This document shows, piece by piece, positions 15,001 through 28,018 of a stretch of DNA of 64,000 nt. The stretch lies in NCBI GenBank assembly GCA_947568835.1, contig OX387602.1:21689021-21753020 (forward strand). Reading direction: 5' to 3'. The number at the start of each line of letters is the position of its first letter. Position 1 is the stretch's first letter. Origin of the DNA: Protonemura montana (Eukaryota > Arthropoda > Insecta > Plecoptera > Nemouridae). Position numbers and translations under genes: made by a program. The notes under the pieces are model-generated. The model searched no databases, had not been told where the DNA came from, and worked only from the letters and a program-made list of their open reading frames with translations.

Positions 15001-15492
15001 CAACGGTTTAACTAGATTGCTGTTTGGGGTAGGGCAGTGTTAATATAACATTTAATTTGAGTTCTCTAAGTTCTCTGAGTTAAGTGAAGTTCTGATTTTA
15101 GTGCAACTCTCTTAAGTTTACCTGGCAATCTCCTTAGACAGGGAGTACTCAACCCAAACACAACTGTTGCAGGAAACTCGACGCTGTTGTTCCAAGATGA
15201 TGAGCTGCGAATTTACATGGACGAGATGTCTGAGACACTCTCCAAAATGCGGTCGCTGTGCTCTCGGCGTGGGCGTGTGATCAACAAAAGTCTGGACGGA
15301 ATCCAGGAGCGGCTGGAAGAAGTCCGTGTGGCGCTAACGGCCGCTGACTCCTCCGAGTCTGAAGACATCAACATTGGACTGGAATTTGTTAAGCCTGATC
15401 CCAATTCGCAGCCTGCCAAGTCCAACCTGCGCTCGCCAACCAAAATGTTTGGCAAGAAGACAGTGAGGTTTGTTGATACAAGCATAGGGTAG
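3027..15492 (+). CDS. KIF14: Kinesin-3-like motor with FHA domain, KIF14 / Klp38B type
   Basis: Twelve coding exons, each confirmed by GT/AG and phase: 3027-3898, 4307-4553, 5049-5345, 5973-6190, 6774-7004, 7613-7876, 9226-9454, 10036-10212, 10815-10979, 13024-13185, 14041-14347, 15173-15492. Product 1162 aa. Order: basic, Ser-rich N-terminal extension (1-190); motor (about 196-550) with P-loop GQTGSGKS (282-289), switch [12 protein letters not shown] (about 417) and switch II DLAGSER (about 454); neck and short coiled coil; FHA domain (about 640-755, with RVGREP and GETYVNGE); coiled coil (790-890); C-terminal tail. Motor followed directly by FHA, with a long N-terminal extension, is the KIF14 layout, a cytokinesis and midbody motor. 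It is shorter than human KIF14 (about 1650 aa), mostly at the tail. The ATG follows an acceptor by 19 nt, so a non-coding exon lies upstream. Confidence 0.92.
11190..12568 (+). mobile_element. Non-autonomous hAT transposon with transposase C-terminal remnant
   Basis: A 1379-bp insertion in KIF14 intron 9. The ends are inverted: TAGAGCCACGATTATATGGT on the left and TAGAGCCAAGATTATACGGT (reverse complement) on the right, 18 of 20 identical. It is flanked by a perfect 8-bp duplication TTTATATT (11182-11189 and 12569-12576), the length typical of hAT insertion. On the plus strand around 12030-12090 a decayed frame reads like the hAT dimerisation domain ([11 protein letters not shown]). No full transposase remains. 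Internal sequence is rich in CGCGAAATC-type repeats near both ends. Confidence 0.85.
13355..13823. mobile_element. Probable old hAT-like MITE
   Basis: A 469-bp segment in KIF14 intron 10 bounded by imperfect inverted ends. The left end reads TAGGGTTTCCCAAACT and the right end, reverse-complemented, CAGTGTTTCCCAAAGT (13 of 16 match), which resembles common hAT termini. Flanking octamers agree only 5 of 8, so the target duplication is decayed or the call is wrong. Confidence 0.45.
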
Positions 15493-15516
15493 GTAATTTT
15501 GGTTTAACAAGAATGG

Positions 15517-15522
15517 AATAAA
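15517..15522 (+). terminator. Candidate poly(A) signal of KIF14
   Basis: AATAAA 25 nt after the KIF14 stop codon, which would give a very short 3' UTR. No competing signal was sought further downstream, so alternative sites are possible. Confidence 0.45.
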
Positions 15523-16340
15523 CTGTAAGATAAGAATATTTTTAATTTAAAGGAGTATGGTGCAATAAGCACAATTAATAGTTATGAGTTCACATATTTT
15601 TAAATAATTCTAGGGAAACCATTCATAATAAGAAAAGCATACATCACACCAAACCATCCATAACTCCATTGTACATACATTTTGAACAAGTGCTGACTGG
15701 TCATCATTCACTCATTACACATCAGCTTTTTGTATCCAATGTTAATTTGATATTTACTGATTTACTGTGCAGAATCATTGTGTTGTGCTTTTATGTTTTT
15801 TGGCGGCTCCTGTGTGCTTACTTGTTAGAAGTTCCTTTTATGTTAATAACACCTACTTTTTTTTTCTACTTATCACTGTATTTATTGTATTTAATTTGTT
15901 AATGCTAAGTTTTAAAGCTTTAATTTGTATCAGCCTAAATAAATTTCATGCCCAAGAACAAAAATGTACAACTTCAAATATACTTAAATACCACCACATC
16001 ATCGGTTTGAGTTTTTTTAATGATGTATTTTTAGTCGAGTTTTCCATGTGTGTTTAATTGACAGGTCAAAAATAATACATTTTCTTAGACAATAAATCAT
16101 AAGTTTTCATTTTCTTATACAATCAGTCGTAGGTTTTCAAATAAATAACAGTATTTCTATTTGCAATTCCCAACCCTTCCCGCTCAATCCATGAAACCAG
16201 CTGTTCAGTTTCATGCAAGCGCCAGTAATCGCATATGGCGTCCGTTCTGTCAGTTGTCACCCTCGCATGGATCCTGCAGCAATAATATTAATCTTATTTT
16301 TGCATCGTATACTATTCTGTAATTGAAATTTGTTTGTGAA

Positions 16341-19300
16341 ATGTCTCTTTTTAAAACAAAGGATCTTTGGTCAACAAAATGTGGGGATGATGAAGTTTAT
16401 GGAGTCAATAGCATGTGCATTTCTAACCTGAATGGACATCACAGTATTATTGTGGGCAGTTATGGTGGATATTTGCGAGTATTTCAACCTTTAGCTGATA
16501 AAATAAGTGAATCTCATCAATTTGAATTTAATGCCACGGATCTCTTAATAGAAATTCTGCTACCCCACCCTATCATTCAAGTATCAACTGGTAAAGTGGT
16601 CTCGTAAGTTACCTACCATGCATAGAGACAAGAAATGAAGAAAAATAATTTTTATTTTACTAATCAAGCCTTTAAATGCTAACACATCACTTGTTTTCAG
16701 GGGCTCGTCAGACATTCACATTTGCATACTCCATCCACGCAGTGTTGGTATTTACACTTTAGCAATTAAAGCTGGTGCAGCAAAGCACGGTGATCAGAGC
16801 TGCTTACTCCTTGCATATGAGCACACGCTGGACCGTTCAGCATTTTCGATGGCGGTGGGGTCATTTGGAGGGGCTCAGGGCCGGGACTTCATCTGCGTGC
16901 AGACTCTTGATGGAGCACTGGCATTCTTCGAGCAGGAAACCTTTTCGTTCAACCGGTTTTTGCCAGATTTTTTGATCCCTGGGCCATTATCATTTATACC
17001 AGTTACTGATTCATTTATTACCGTGTCATCATCTTGGTATGTTGAGAGCTATAAATACCAAGCATTGGCAGAAGCTAAGGAGGGATCCTCGACAGTCTCA
17101 GGAAAAAAGATACTTGCAGAATGGAGCTACAACATAGGAGAACCTGCTCTAGACATACAAGTTGTCACCCTTTCCAAAGAAACATCATTCATACTTATAC
17201 TCGGAGAGCACAATTTATTTTGCTTATTGACTAATGGAAAGCTACGTTATATGAAAAGACTTGAATATAGTCCTCTTTGCTTTCTTACGTACATTACAGG
17301 TAGGTGGTCACCAAAATCATGAGAATGTTGTCATTCTAATTACTGGGAATTAAAAAGTACTAACTCAATTGAAAGTAATGCTTGAACAAAATGTGTGCTT
17401 CACTGAATTTAAAATATAATAATGTTGCTAAAAAATATCCATCAGCAGTCATTACTGACTTTAGAAGCCACAGAGGTACAATATGTAAGTATGATGGTAT
17501 TGCTAGAATAAGAGGTATAGTCTAAGCCGTACAGTATTCTTTTGCAGAGGCTGATGGCAGGCTAATGACATTAGTTGTCTCTGAAACAAGCACACTGCTA
17601 GTTTACGAACAAACTACTTTACGCTGGTCGGCTGGACTAGAGTTTCTACCAATTGCGTTGGGCAGAGCAAATCTGGGAGGTGAGTTTGTTCTACCATTGT
17701 TAGACCACAGACCATCACCTAATCCTACCAAACGTTGGAAATAAGTCTTCTACTTTTCTCTATATTACATCATTTGAAATGAATGTCTAGGTAGAATAAA
17801 ATATTGCTTTGAAAAATCACTTTTTTAACTTCTATTAACTTCTTTTATTAACAATCTTCTTAATTTTTATAGTTTTCTAAGTTTATTTGTTAAGTTTTTA
17901 ACCCTAAAACACTAATCATAGTCAATCATCTTTTTTAAATCATAGTGCACAAAAATCTTCAATACTTTTCAAAGACTTTTTGGCTATTTCCAACTAAGAT
18001 TAGATTTAATATTGCAACCAATGGTTGCATTTTGATAGACTTAACCGAGGAAAAAAAACTTTTTTTTTAATAATCCATCACAAAAATAAACAAGAATTTT
18101 GAAAATGTTGAACTTTAATTTGATCAGTTCTTTGGCAATTCCCAAGTACTGAATTCCCAACTACTGGTTAACCTCATAATTTTTAACAAAGTATGCACAA
18201 CTGTAAAGCAGCTAAAAATAAAAACAATTTTGCTTCTCTTCAGTGACGCACCAAGTACCACATTATCTACGCACCACTTTAGTTTCACAATTACGGTAAG
18301 TTATCGCACTGCAATCACCATTTTTATCATCGCCCACATTTAGGCCTAGGTACCTAAACAAGACATTCCAAATTTTACAAAACATATACACTTAGACTTA
18401 AGTAGAAATCAATTGGTAAATTAATTGTGTTTTATTTGTGCCAAGCATATGCATTAAATTATTCATTTTCTTTTATTGGTAAATAATAAATGGGAAATGA
18501 AGAAAATTTTTGGTAGAGAAAACAGTTATTACAGATATTTTAATAAGTAAGTAATAACAGATTTTATGGACCTGACAGGAAGTGGGGCAGAAGATGGCAT
18601 CGTCGGAGGACTAGTGCTGCTCTCCGATAGTGGAAATCTGAGCTGTGTTGCTCTCGGCACCGAGCCTTCTCTATTTGTAGCGCCTCCGCTCGTAACACAC
18701 TCTCTCGATTACAAGGCCTCTGCCCTTGAGCTTACCCAACTGCAGAAAAAAATTAAGTCTCACAACACAGCCAACAGTAAGTGCACAATTCTGCAATACA
18801 TTTTAGGGTGATACAGTTTTATTAATCCAGAAAGCTAGAGATGTATATTTCTGGAAAACCCACATCTTCGATTTCATCAGAAAGCGTTTTCAAGTTGCAG
18901 GACACTCTGGAAAGTCTTGACAGTGAGATACTATTCTTGGTCTGATCCACAAACAAATTACGTAAAATGGAATTAATTGTATCAAAAATGATTCATAATT
19001 ACTTGTATATAAATTCTTCCTACTCTAGAACGCTAGTTTCTCATTTGCCGAATCGCAGGATATGGGAATTGTCCACAGCAAAATATTTTAAGACTAGACT
19101 CCCAGAGGTTATTGCCAAAATAGACACTCATTGAGACAAAAAACATTGAGTGAATCGAACAGGAACTGCTCAAGTGAAGGTCTGCCCCTAGGCCGACGAC
19201 TGGCTACGGCTGCTTTAGACCGCGAGCTGTCGGTTGTCGTGTCTGCCGACTCTGTGTTGGAGCCGTGCGTGTTTGGCACGGCAGACGGCGGGCGCATGTG

Positions 19301-22300
19301 CCGCATCATGGTGGCCCTGGACCCTCACGTCCCGCTCAGCGGCGTGCAAGTTGCACTCGTCGCAGAGCAGCCGATCGCAACGCAACCTGTCACGCACACC
19401 ATTGCCAGTCTGTGTGAGTCTGTAGAGAATTGGACTCTTCGGTTTAGTTTCTGAACATTTTTCGAGAGTATATTGTATACATTTTTTTCTCTAAAATAAC
19501 CACAAATTTAAATGGTTCAATGATAGACGTTATATTCCGACTTTCCTTACTGCATGTTAAAGCTGGTGCTTACCTCACCAGGCGAGCGCAGTCAGCTGGA
19601 GACGTTTGCGTACGTTTCGGAGCGTGGCTGCTGGCCAAGCACGCTATGGGTATCGGTCGTGACATCGTATGTAGGCGGAGGGGGATGTCCGCGCGTGACT
19701 CGTGCTCGCATTCGGCTCCCGTTGGCGCTCGTAGTCGAGCCGTGTGCACCCGCCAAGGACGCCACACACAAGGTCACTCTTGGGGTAGCTGGCACGTTGC
19801 AGCCTCTCGCCACACTTCTTGAAGGTAATTTTTTTTCTCTTTGATAGGATTGTTCGACTCAAATGATCGGCTGTGAACACCAAGTTTCCTCCACTCGATC
19901 ATCAATTTTTGGCTTTAAGATAGGAATTGGTAGAGTCTGTTTGCCAGCTCTCTTTTTTTCACACTTCTCAGATGATGCCAATCAAACTATGTCTTGACAC
20001 TAGTTTGCTTGTTGGCTTCTTTGGTTTCTAAACTGCCCTCTCTAACTCACACTCATGTGTCTCGGTGTCGACATTAGAAAACAGCTGACAGAAGTGAACA
20101 CCGTGTCAATTAACTAGTTCATTCCTGGCAAACACCAATGATTTTAACAATTGACTACTGAACATCATGTTGCCATCCTGAGCAAAACCTGCATCCTGCT
20201 TTCAAAATATTTTTTACCAAAGTTTTATAAGTTTCATATCTCAATCTTAACACGGTTAAAACCTCAACTTCCAACCTTTATTGACTCTTGGTAAAGTGAC
20301 ACAAACATACTTTGGTACTTACTTTTTGGAACATTGGAGAAATAATGAAGCATCCAGTTTTGTCAATAGTTTATTGAGAATGCCTAGTGTCGACTGATAT
20401 AAATTCCGATCCTGTGCCAGGACTGTTGGGCGAAGGCTTCCGTCTGGCGCGCTCTGCAGAAAGCGTGACCCAGCAGGAAGGGGAGGTGGCTGATTTGGAG
20501 GAGGGCGTGTCTGGTCCTGAGGGAGGTGTGGTCTCAGTGCTGGGCGCCCGATCGGCCAGCAGGGTGCGGCTGCAGACGGATCATCTCCCAGCCCTATGCG
20601 TCTTCACCGAGGAGATCGTTGCACGGCTGGCACTTGCACATGGCGACCACAAGGTGATGATCATTTGTCTGGTGAAGTTTACCTCTTTGACACAGGTCTA
20701 AGAGATTTTTTCATGAATGACTCCTTTGCCTCTTGGCAGGAGAAATGAAGGACACATTTATTTATTTATTTATTTATTTATTTAATACTGCATACAATTA
20801 CATAGTATTTGTGTGAGCCTAAGTGCTAAGGAACATATGCCATAAAGATTAAAAATTAGGATCATAATTGTAACAATAACTTGTAGTAAAGAAAAAGAAA
20901 ATAATAATAATAAATACTAATGGTATGTATGGTAATTAATAACGGGTATAAATGGTATAGGTAAAGCACCATAGTCGTTCCGTTGAGCTCAACTTAAGGG
21001 AGTAAACACTTCGTAATATTAATAGTGAATACAATAACTATGATAGTTTTTAGACTCATGTCTACTTTATGTAACCTTAGCACTAGTCTTTACAAAAACT
21101 ATTCCCACCAGGCTATTATTTAAATGCTCTTAGCATTCCAGAAGCTCTTCCAGAAGTCAGGACTACTTTAACTCTTAATAATGTAACAGGTACAAGTTAC
21201 GAAACGTTGGGAAATTTAGTTGTTCTTCACTTAGCATTCAAAACCCAGTTTAAATGGTTCTTGTAAAAAATACAATAACTTTAGCTTTTTCTCACTCTAA
21301 TTTATACACATTTCTAAAGACAAATAAATTTGTATCATATTTCTGGGTTCTAATGTGGCATTCCCCTCAACTTCAAACCCAGCAATGTTATTGTTTAAAA
21401 AATTAAGAAATCTAGATCTTGCTGAGTCATTCCAAGCAAAACACTCAATATAGGACCTAATGACCCGTGTAACTTTTAAGTCTTCTCCGGGCGAGTTGAC
21501 GACTTCATCTGCACTGCCAATGACTGAACTATGTGCGGCGGTGGCAGAACACTGCACACTCCGTGTGGAGGCGCGGAACACGCTGACTTCACTTGCGCTG
21601 GCTGGCACGCAGGCGCGCGCAGTTCAGCGCCGGCTATTAGCACGCCTTAAGGTCTGTACTCGGGGTGTAAGACGAAATCAGGCCAATGGTGAGAGTGGAG
21701 TGCCACAATCAAAAAGAGTAGGTTTTTTTTTATCCATGGAAAAGAAAACAAAGCATTAATTTTTCTAATATAATAGACAAAGTCTTCCCTCTTGCTATCA
21801 CAAAAGCCTTTTTACTTGAAAAGAGTTCTCTTTGTCACTACCGAAATTCAGTAATATGATGATAAAAACCTACTAACCCAAAAACTTGAAACACTTGCTT
21901 TTGATTGAGGCTGCAAGGACATGACAACTATTGGAAGGATGTACCTATATTGATCCACATCTCCATTGATTGACAGATACAGACCCTGTTTCATTCTACA
22001 GTACCATTCTGGTCATGTATCAGCCTATATAATTCAAAAATTTAGAATGATTTAGAAACTTAAAAGTGATTTTTATAAATCACCATTGAACACTGTCATC
22101 ATTGATTCATCAACACTGCCAGTACAATCCACTAGCTGTCCTTCCTCCAGCTGACAGACCAGCTTTCTGCACAGGACAAGACTCCACGTGCACCGGGCGC
22201 TTTGGGTGCGCTGCTGACCGAGACACTGGCGGCGTTGAGTGCTCTGGCAGAAAAACACGAGCGCTGCCAGCACGCACTGGGGCGTTCGGCCTGTCGCCTG

Positions 22301-23304
22301 CGCTGCCTCGTAGCGCTCACGCTGGAATTAGCTAGGCTAAGCATGCCATGTGCTGGCGCCCACTTCGAGCTGCTGGCTGCTGCCCTGGCTGCTGGCACCC
22401 AAGTCGCGCAGGACCAGGTACGACCATGGTAAACTTGGACTGTTAAGACTCGGCAGTATTGGTAGAAATTGTGGGTAACCGTTTCACGTTATTTAATTAC
22501 CGACCCAATAGTATTGAAATTGATAGTTTTCTGTCTCATTCTGACAACTTTAAAAATATATTAGCGTTATATTAGGCTTTAAGAAATGCCCAAGTTAACA
22601 GTTAGTTATGAGAAAAAAATTTCTGAGCAAATTCGCTTGCTTTGTTGGGCAGGATAACAACAAGCTGAAAAAGTATGTTTAAAAAAAGGGAGTTGAATGA
22701 TTGCCTTTGTTTTTATCTGAAAAGGTAACAAAGTGTTATGTATAAAAAATTTAAAGAGAAGAATTCTTACAAATCATAGTCTTCAGCTTTCTGGTTAGCT
22801 GTGCACCTATTACTGGGTCTCAAATTTACAAATGACCTTCAGTTTTAACAAAAACTATTGATGAAAGTGAGTTACCTTGCTCCATTTGTCTCCTTTTACT
22901 ATTTTTTTTTGGATAACCTTATGTGGTCTTACTTAAGAAGGTAATCATTAACACTGAGAACATTCTATTTCTCCTCACCTTGCCAGGGCTGGGAGGAATC
23001 CACAGAGGCTGCGGTGACTCATCTTCTTCGCACAACGCTGTCCCGCGGAGGTGGAGATCCCGCAACTGCGCGCCCGATCACGCTGTCTCCCCTTGACGAG
23101 ACAGCTCGGCTTCAGCGACACCTGTCAACCGCTCTCGACCGCCTGGCAAAGCAAGCTCGGGCTGTGCCTTCAGCCCCCTCCCCTATCCTTGAGGGAACTG
23201 AAGAGGAAGCAGCTCCCCTCCCTGAATTGCCTTTTGGTGCGCAACTTGGCGAAAACCTTTTGGCCACACTCGACCAGATGGGTACAAATAAAGAGCTGAC
23301 CTGA
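16341..23304 (+). CDS. BBS9: BBS9 / PTHB1, BBSome subunit
   Basis: Ten coding exons, phases consistent throughout: 16341-16603, 16701-17299, 17548-17679, 18579-18776, 19192-19413, 19582-19824, 20421-20653, 21481-21651, 22151-22417, 22987-23304. Product 881 aa, against 887 for human BBS9, so the gene looks complete. Recognisable blocks: the N-terminal MSLFKTKDLWST start, SFGGAQGRDFICVQTLDG and FEQETFSFNRFLP of the beta-propeller, VESYKYQALA, and near the C-terminus QRRLLARLK and GWEESTEAAVTHLLR. The start of exon 5 at 19192 (after CCCCTAG) was chosen among several in-phase acceptors for its pyrimidine tract; 19180 is an alternative. BBS9 is part of the octameric BBSome that moves membrane proteins in and out of cilia. 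The gene follows KIF14 in tandem, 849 bp from its stop. Confidence 0.94.
20757..20783. repeat. TTTA microsatellite in BBS9 intron 7
   Basis: A run of six or seven TTTA units, followed by AT-rich sequence with an AAT-rich patch near 20900. Such tracts often mark the tail of a degraded retroelement, but no coding remnant was recognised on either strand. Confidence 0.6.
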
Positions 23305-23559
23305 GGGTCCATTATTAGTCTACTTTTGCTGACCATGTTTTCATCGAAGGTGAAGACCAGCATTGGCAGCGTTCCTTTTAACACTCTATGTAATTTTTTT
23401 CTTTATATTAATCTCACATTAATCTCTATTTTTTTAATTTTTTTATTTAGAGAGTATCTGCTTGCTTATAGAGCTAAAGGCCAAAGGAAGAACAGTAGCT
23501 TAATAGGGCTGGTTGGTTATTCAGTATTTTTGTGACTTTTGAAAATTGAACTTTGAAAC

Positions 23560-24874
23560 CTATGGTTTGGTGAAGTGGTTCAGAGCCGTGGGTGAATGTT
23601 GTGGTGAGTGACGGACTTGCTCTGTTGTAATTGACTTGTAGTCCTAAAAAGGACCTAAAAAGTCGACATTTCATCGGCGTTGGCGCCGACATCTTCAGGA
23701 CTGTGTCGAGGCGGCAGGTGTTCGCCGCTTATATTGGGAAGGTTCCCTCCCCGGTGCTGGTCGTTGGGTGGGTAACCGGCTAATCAGAATCCAAGCTGGC
23801 CTGTGGTTGGTCGACTCAGGTATTAGCCGCGGTTACCCCTTTGTTGGTCTCAGTCTCGGGCGGTTGCCGCCCAGGTGTGAGTAGCCAGACCATCCTCGAC
23901 AGATCTTCTGGTCCTGTGGCCGGTGTCCTGGTCACCGCTCGGTCTCGGCATCCCGAATGTAGACACGGTCTCCGCGTGGTCGCTGGTAGGTGGGCCGCGC
24001 TTATTGGTCCTGGAGACCAACCCAGGATCTTTCTGAGGGTCCTGAGGATCTTCTCGGTGACTGGTCGCCAGGCGTGGGGCAGACTGATCGAGTCGTCGCG
24101 TTTGTTCATGTTGTGCGGTCTTATTTTGATCTAGATCGCCTCCCTGATTGTCCGTGTGGTGTAGTGTGAGACCGCGGCTAGAGACTTCATACCGTCGAAG
24201 TCGATGGAGTGCGCGGTCTGCTTGGCGTGTTGGAACAGCGACGACGTGCTCTGTCCCTTGTCCACGGCTCGACAGAGCTCCCGGAGGCGCGTGGACATGT
24301 GTCGGCCGGTCTGCCCCACATATGTTTGCTTGCAGTCACCGCATGGGACATCGTAGACCCCTTGGCGCTTCGGAGTAGTTCCCCAGTTTTTCTATCCGCG
24401 GTGGAAATCGTTTTCACATTGGCGGTCGCTAGGAGCTTGGCGATCTGGTCCGTGGTGCCGCAGATGTATGGCAGGAAAGCGGTGGCTATCGGCTCGGGCT
24501 CGGTCGAGTCGTCCTTGGTCGTGGCTGATTTTAGGTGCCAGGCCCGCTGGAAGTCCTTGTTTGTGAAGCCGTTCAAGCAGGGCTCGTCGTAGGTGTCGTG
24601 CCTCGTCCTTGATGTGTTTGGCGTTGGCGATGGTCCTTGACCGGTATGCTAAGGAGTTGGCTACCGATCGGAGCTGTGAGCCGGGGTGGTGCGAGGCGGC
24701 GTTGAGATAGGGGTCGGTGTGGGTCGGCTTTCGGTAGACGGTGTGGCCAAGAGTGCCGTCAGGGTGTCTTATGACACGACAGACTAGGAACGGTAGGTGG
24801 TCGTTCTCTTCCGTCTCCATGGTGAACTGGATGTTCGGGTGTTCGGGAAACCAATGATATACAATGCAGTACAC
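23560..24874 (-). mobile_element. Penelope-like retroelement, 5'-truncated and frameshifted
   Basis: On the minus strand, from 24874 downward, the frame carries the end of a Penelope-type reverse transcriptase (HTVYRKPTHTDPYLNA, then ANSLAYRSRTIANA), continues after a frameshift near 24570, and after another near 24330 into a GIY-YIG endonuclease (GVYDVPCGDC, then TYVGQTGRHMSTRLRE) ending near 24131. RT plus GIY-YIG on one chain identifies the Penelope class. The catalytic YADD portion of the RT is absent, so the copy is truncated and dead. Sequence from 24130 down to about 23560, including GATGTCGGCGCCAACGCCGA, looks like the non-coding 3' part. Insertion lies about 250 bp downstream of BBS9. 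Confidence 0.85.
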
Positions 24875-24879
24875 ATGTA

Positions 24880-25960
24880 TTACTAATGGTGAACTAACTT
24901 TTGTGTGTAATTTTTGTCTCCTTTCGAAGGTTGAGGATCACTTTAAATCTCACGTTACCCGAAACTCGGAAGTTTATCAGCCTGAATCTCAGAACTTTCG
25001 TGAAACCTAGAAAACATCACATTAGTTGGGTTTTTTAAAACTCAATTTAGTCCTTGCAGGTTAGCCCTTATTACCAAAAAAGTGTGAAGATTGTTTTCTT
25101 GTTAACACTAGTCATTAAAATAATCCACAGTTGGAAACAATCACATTACAATCACATTATCATTTTTATTGTGAGAATTTTATATTTTTGGCATTGCATT
25201 AAAAATAAAAATAAAACTTGTGTTCAGCAGTCTACGAAAAATACTAATGTTTTATTTGACTGGCTGCCCTTGTGTGCCCTGGTACTGATCTATTCGACTG
25301 GGCATGTTACTCTGTCCCAGTGCAACTTTCGAGTGTTCGGCTGCCAGAATTGGTCACTATCAGGTCACTACCAGTGCACTTTTCTATCTCCGAGAATTTC
25401 GATGGTGCAATTGAAAAAGAAATAAATGCATTGACAGCTAGTGATCTTGGGTGAGAGTGCCCTTGCTTGGAGCTGGTGCAAACTCAGTGGAGAGCATGAT
25501 GTCATCGAGCATGTTTCAAACCCGTCTTTGGGACTGTCTCGTTTTTGGATTACTTTGTTCACCTTTTTCATTTCCTTAAACATTGCGGGTGGTGTGAGAG
25601 GGGGGGGGGGAGGGGGGAGCAAGAATAAAGGGGATTTTTTATTTATTTTTGGACGTTTGGGCACCACAAAAACACACATAAATAACATACTTTTCTAGCT
25701 TTACTTCGCTATTACGAGACTTTAAATTATATTTAAAATTCCTTCTGCAAGTAAAAATTGCTTCAGCTGATACATAATATTGTGCACATGCTGTGTTTTC
25801 GTGTCTTCTATTCTTCGACTAATTATCGATCAATTCCATCAATTTCATTTCAATAAAAAGTTAACATGGTGCACTCGAGTGTAAGTGGTCATTCCCTGTT
25901 AAGTTAACCCTTTCAATTACGGAAGTGAGTTGAACTGGTAGGCTCACTGTTTCGCCATAT
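24880..25960. other. Intergenic, no gene recognised
   Basis: AT-rich sequence with an open frame at 25054-25425 and another at 25272-25454, neither with recognisable motifs or good splice signals. A poly-G/GA low-complexity patch occupies about 25597-25618. Nothing else is supported. Confidence 0.4.
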
Positions 25961-26860
25961 CAGTTCAAATATGCTACCTAATGAGGACCAAACCTCCATT
26001 ACAACATTGTACAACAGAGGGACAGCCAAAATGATTAATTATAGCAACAGCAATGACCTAATCAATAGGGATAAAACGGTATACATGCAATTCCACTCGG
26101 CCAGGAAAAAGCAGGACACCATTCCCACTGATTCACATTGGCAACAAATCCATTAAAGAAGTAGAAAATACTCAATTTCTTGGAGTTATAAATTATAATA
26201 AATAGTAAGCTAAAGTAGAATGGTCAAGTGGATAGACCAGCTGGTCAAATAGCTGGCAGTTGCTTTTTAACTAAACGACTTATGCAAATTGCAAACGTAG
26301 ATATTACCATGATGGTCTATTTTAGTTTTATACATTCTAAACTTAAATATAGACTAAACTTGAACAATAGGAAATTCCATTGTACATAAAGGTTGTTCAC
26401 TCTCCAATAACAAGCAATCAGATGCATATCTGGAGCAAGTATTAACCCAACAGCCAATTTATTCTATAAAGATTCGTCTAAGCCTTAATTAGGACAATGA
26501 AAATTTTAAGTTTACCTTCTATGTGTATATTTTGTACAATCAATTATGTTTTAAATCAAGTGACACTTGAAAATTATCAAACGACGCGACTTACCAGAAA
26601 CACTAGAATTTCAAAACCATGAACAAGTACCTAAGGACCGAGTTAAAAAAACAAGACCCAATGCACGAAGGAGCAAAACTGTATAAAACACTCCCAAATA
26701 GTGTTAAAGAAAAAGAAGGGATCCAGTTCATTACACACCTCAAAAAGTACCTGATTATAGTTCTGTGTTAATGTTTTTAATGTTTCTAAACTTGACAATG
26801 TCAATATCAATGTAAAATGATGAAACGACAAAATAAATTGAAATATGAAATAAACATGAA
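25960..26860 (+). mobile_element. Degraded non-LTR (LINE) retrotransposon fragment
   Basis: The plus strand at 25971-26156 encodes a reverse-transcriptase-like stretch ending KTVYMQFHSARKKQDTIPT, followed in another frame by IHIGNKSIKEVENTQFLGV, the usual LINE block after the YADD motif. At 26656-26770 a C-terminal block reads EGAKLYKTLPNSVKEKEGI followed by HLKKYL, typical of arthropod CR1/Jockey-like ORF2 ends. Frames are broken many times, so this is a pseudogene. An A-rich tail lies at about 26816-26856. Confidence 0.65.
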
Positions 26861-27225
26861 CCAGGTTGAACGAGGTAGTCTTGCCTAGAATATCCAGGCC
26901 GCATGTATAGCCGCTTGTGAGTGAAATCGATGTCCAGCGGGCGGTCAATCCATGGACATAAAATTGCAGTCAGTCCAATGCCGCAGAACAGCTAAGGGTT
27001 CTGCTGTACCATCCAGGGCCGGAATGAAATGTTTGGCGTCCCTAGCTAAAATCACACGCATTGGCTCGACAGCCCCGGCGTATTTATATTTCGGTTAGAT
27101 GGAAAAGGTCTGTACCATATTTGAAACATTTTCATTTCAGGTTGCTGGTAAGAAAAAAATGTGCAGAAGGAATAGTGATTGTTTCGTCAAGCTCTCGGCA
27201 TCGCACTAGCATTGTGGCCGGTGAC

Positions 27226-28018
27226 CAGTGATGTATTGGTCAATACACGTGGGTGTACGCAGTCCACCCACTATTAATTTTATTTTTGGCCGTACCCCCA
27301 CTTTGCATTTTTGAGGGAACGCAGGTGAACGCACGGGAACCCAGTATTAAATTATGATTATTCGAAATATCGTGCACCTCTTTATTTTCAAGACGAAAAT
27401 ATTCCAGTTAAGGGTTTCATTCCTAATAATTCACTTACTTAAAAATAGACCTAGCAAGAATGACACTGTATGCGAACGTACTAAGAGTAGGTAGACTGGA
27501 ATTATGTCGGCGTCGCGACTCACAACAAAGGGGTTAGTTAGAACCGTATTACTATTATCACGTAGGGAAGTCGGTAGCCGCTTTCGCGGCGTCGCACGGT
27601 GGTGCAAGCTCTCAGAAGCAAGCCCACTTCAAATAATAAGAATTCGCAGGAAAGACAAAAATACAAACAATAACCTAATTGCAACATACGAGCCGCACTG
27701 GACGAGTTGGTTCAATTCAAGATGCAGAAGAGGAAGCAAGTGGATTTGCGTTCCCTTTGGGGCCTTGCTCCTCTTAAAAAACCAAAATTTGGTTTGGGTC
27801 ATTCCAAGCCCAATTTCATCGTAAACTCGTAGACTGACTCCAAAAAAACCTTAGAATAAAAATGCACTTAGAGCTGCACCCAAAGCCCCCTATTTCCCAC
27901 TCTTTCGGTGCATTCACCTTGGGTCTCCTCCTCCCCCCCCCCCCTCCCCCGCCCAACCGACACAAATATTAGGTCATTTTTGCGTACCCCCACTAAAAAT
28001 TTTACGAATACATCACTG
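27226..28018 (+). mobile_element. Short non-autonomous hAT element with intact ends and TSD
   Basis: A 793-bp element with perfect 12-bp terminal inverted repeats CAGTGATGTATT and an exact 8-bp target duplication CCGGTGAC (27218-27225 and 28019-28026), diagnostic of hAT insertion. Sub-terminal repeats are visible: GTGGGTGTACGCA near the left end and GTGGGGGTACGCA (inverted) near the right. A 36-codon frame at 27722-27832 (MQKRKQVDLRSLWG...) looks like the N-terminal start of a hAT transposase, with the rest deleted. A poly-C run sits at about 27932-27950. The perfect TSD suggests relatively recent insertion. Confidence 0.9.

Noticed and set aside
20757-21240. LINE 3' end next to the TTTA microsatellite
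   Set aside because: The layout is suggestive, but neither strand shows the LINE C-terminal block seen at 26.7 and 39.8 kb.
25054-25454. Overlapping plus-strand frames of 60-123 codons
   Set aside because: AT-driven composition, no motif, no splice or promoter support, and lying among transposon debris.
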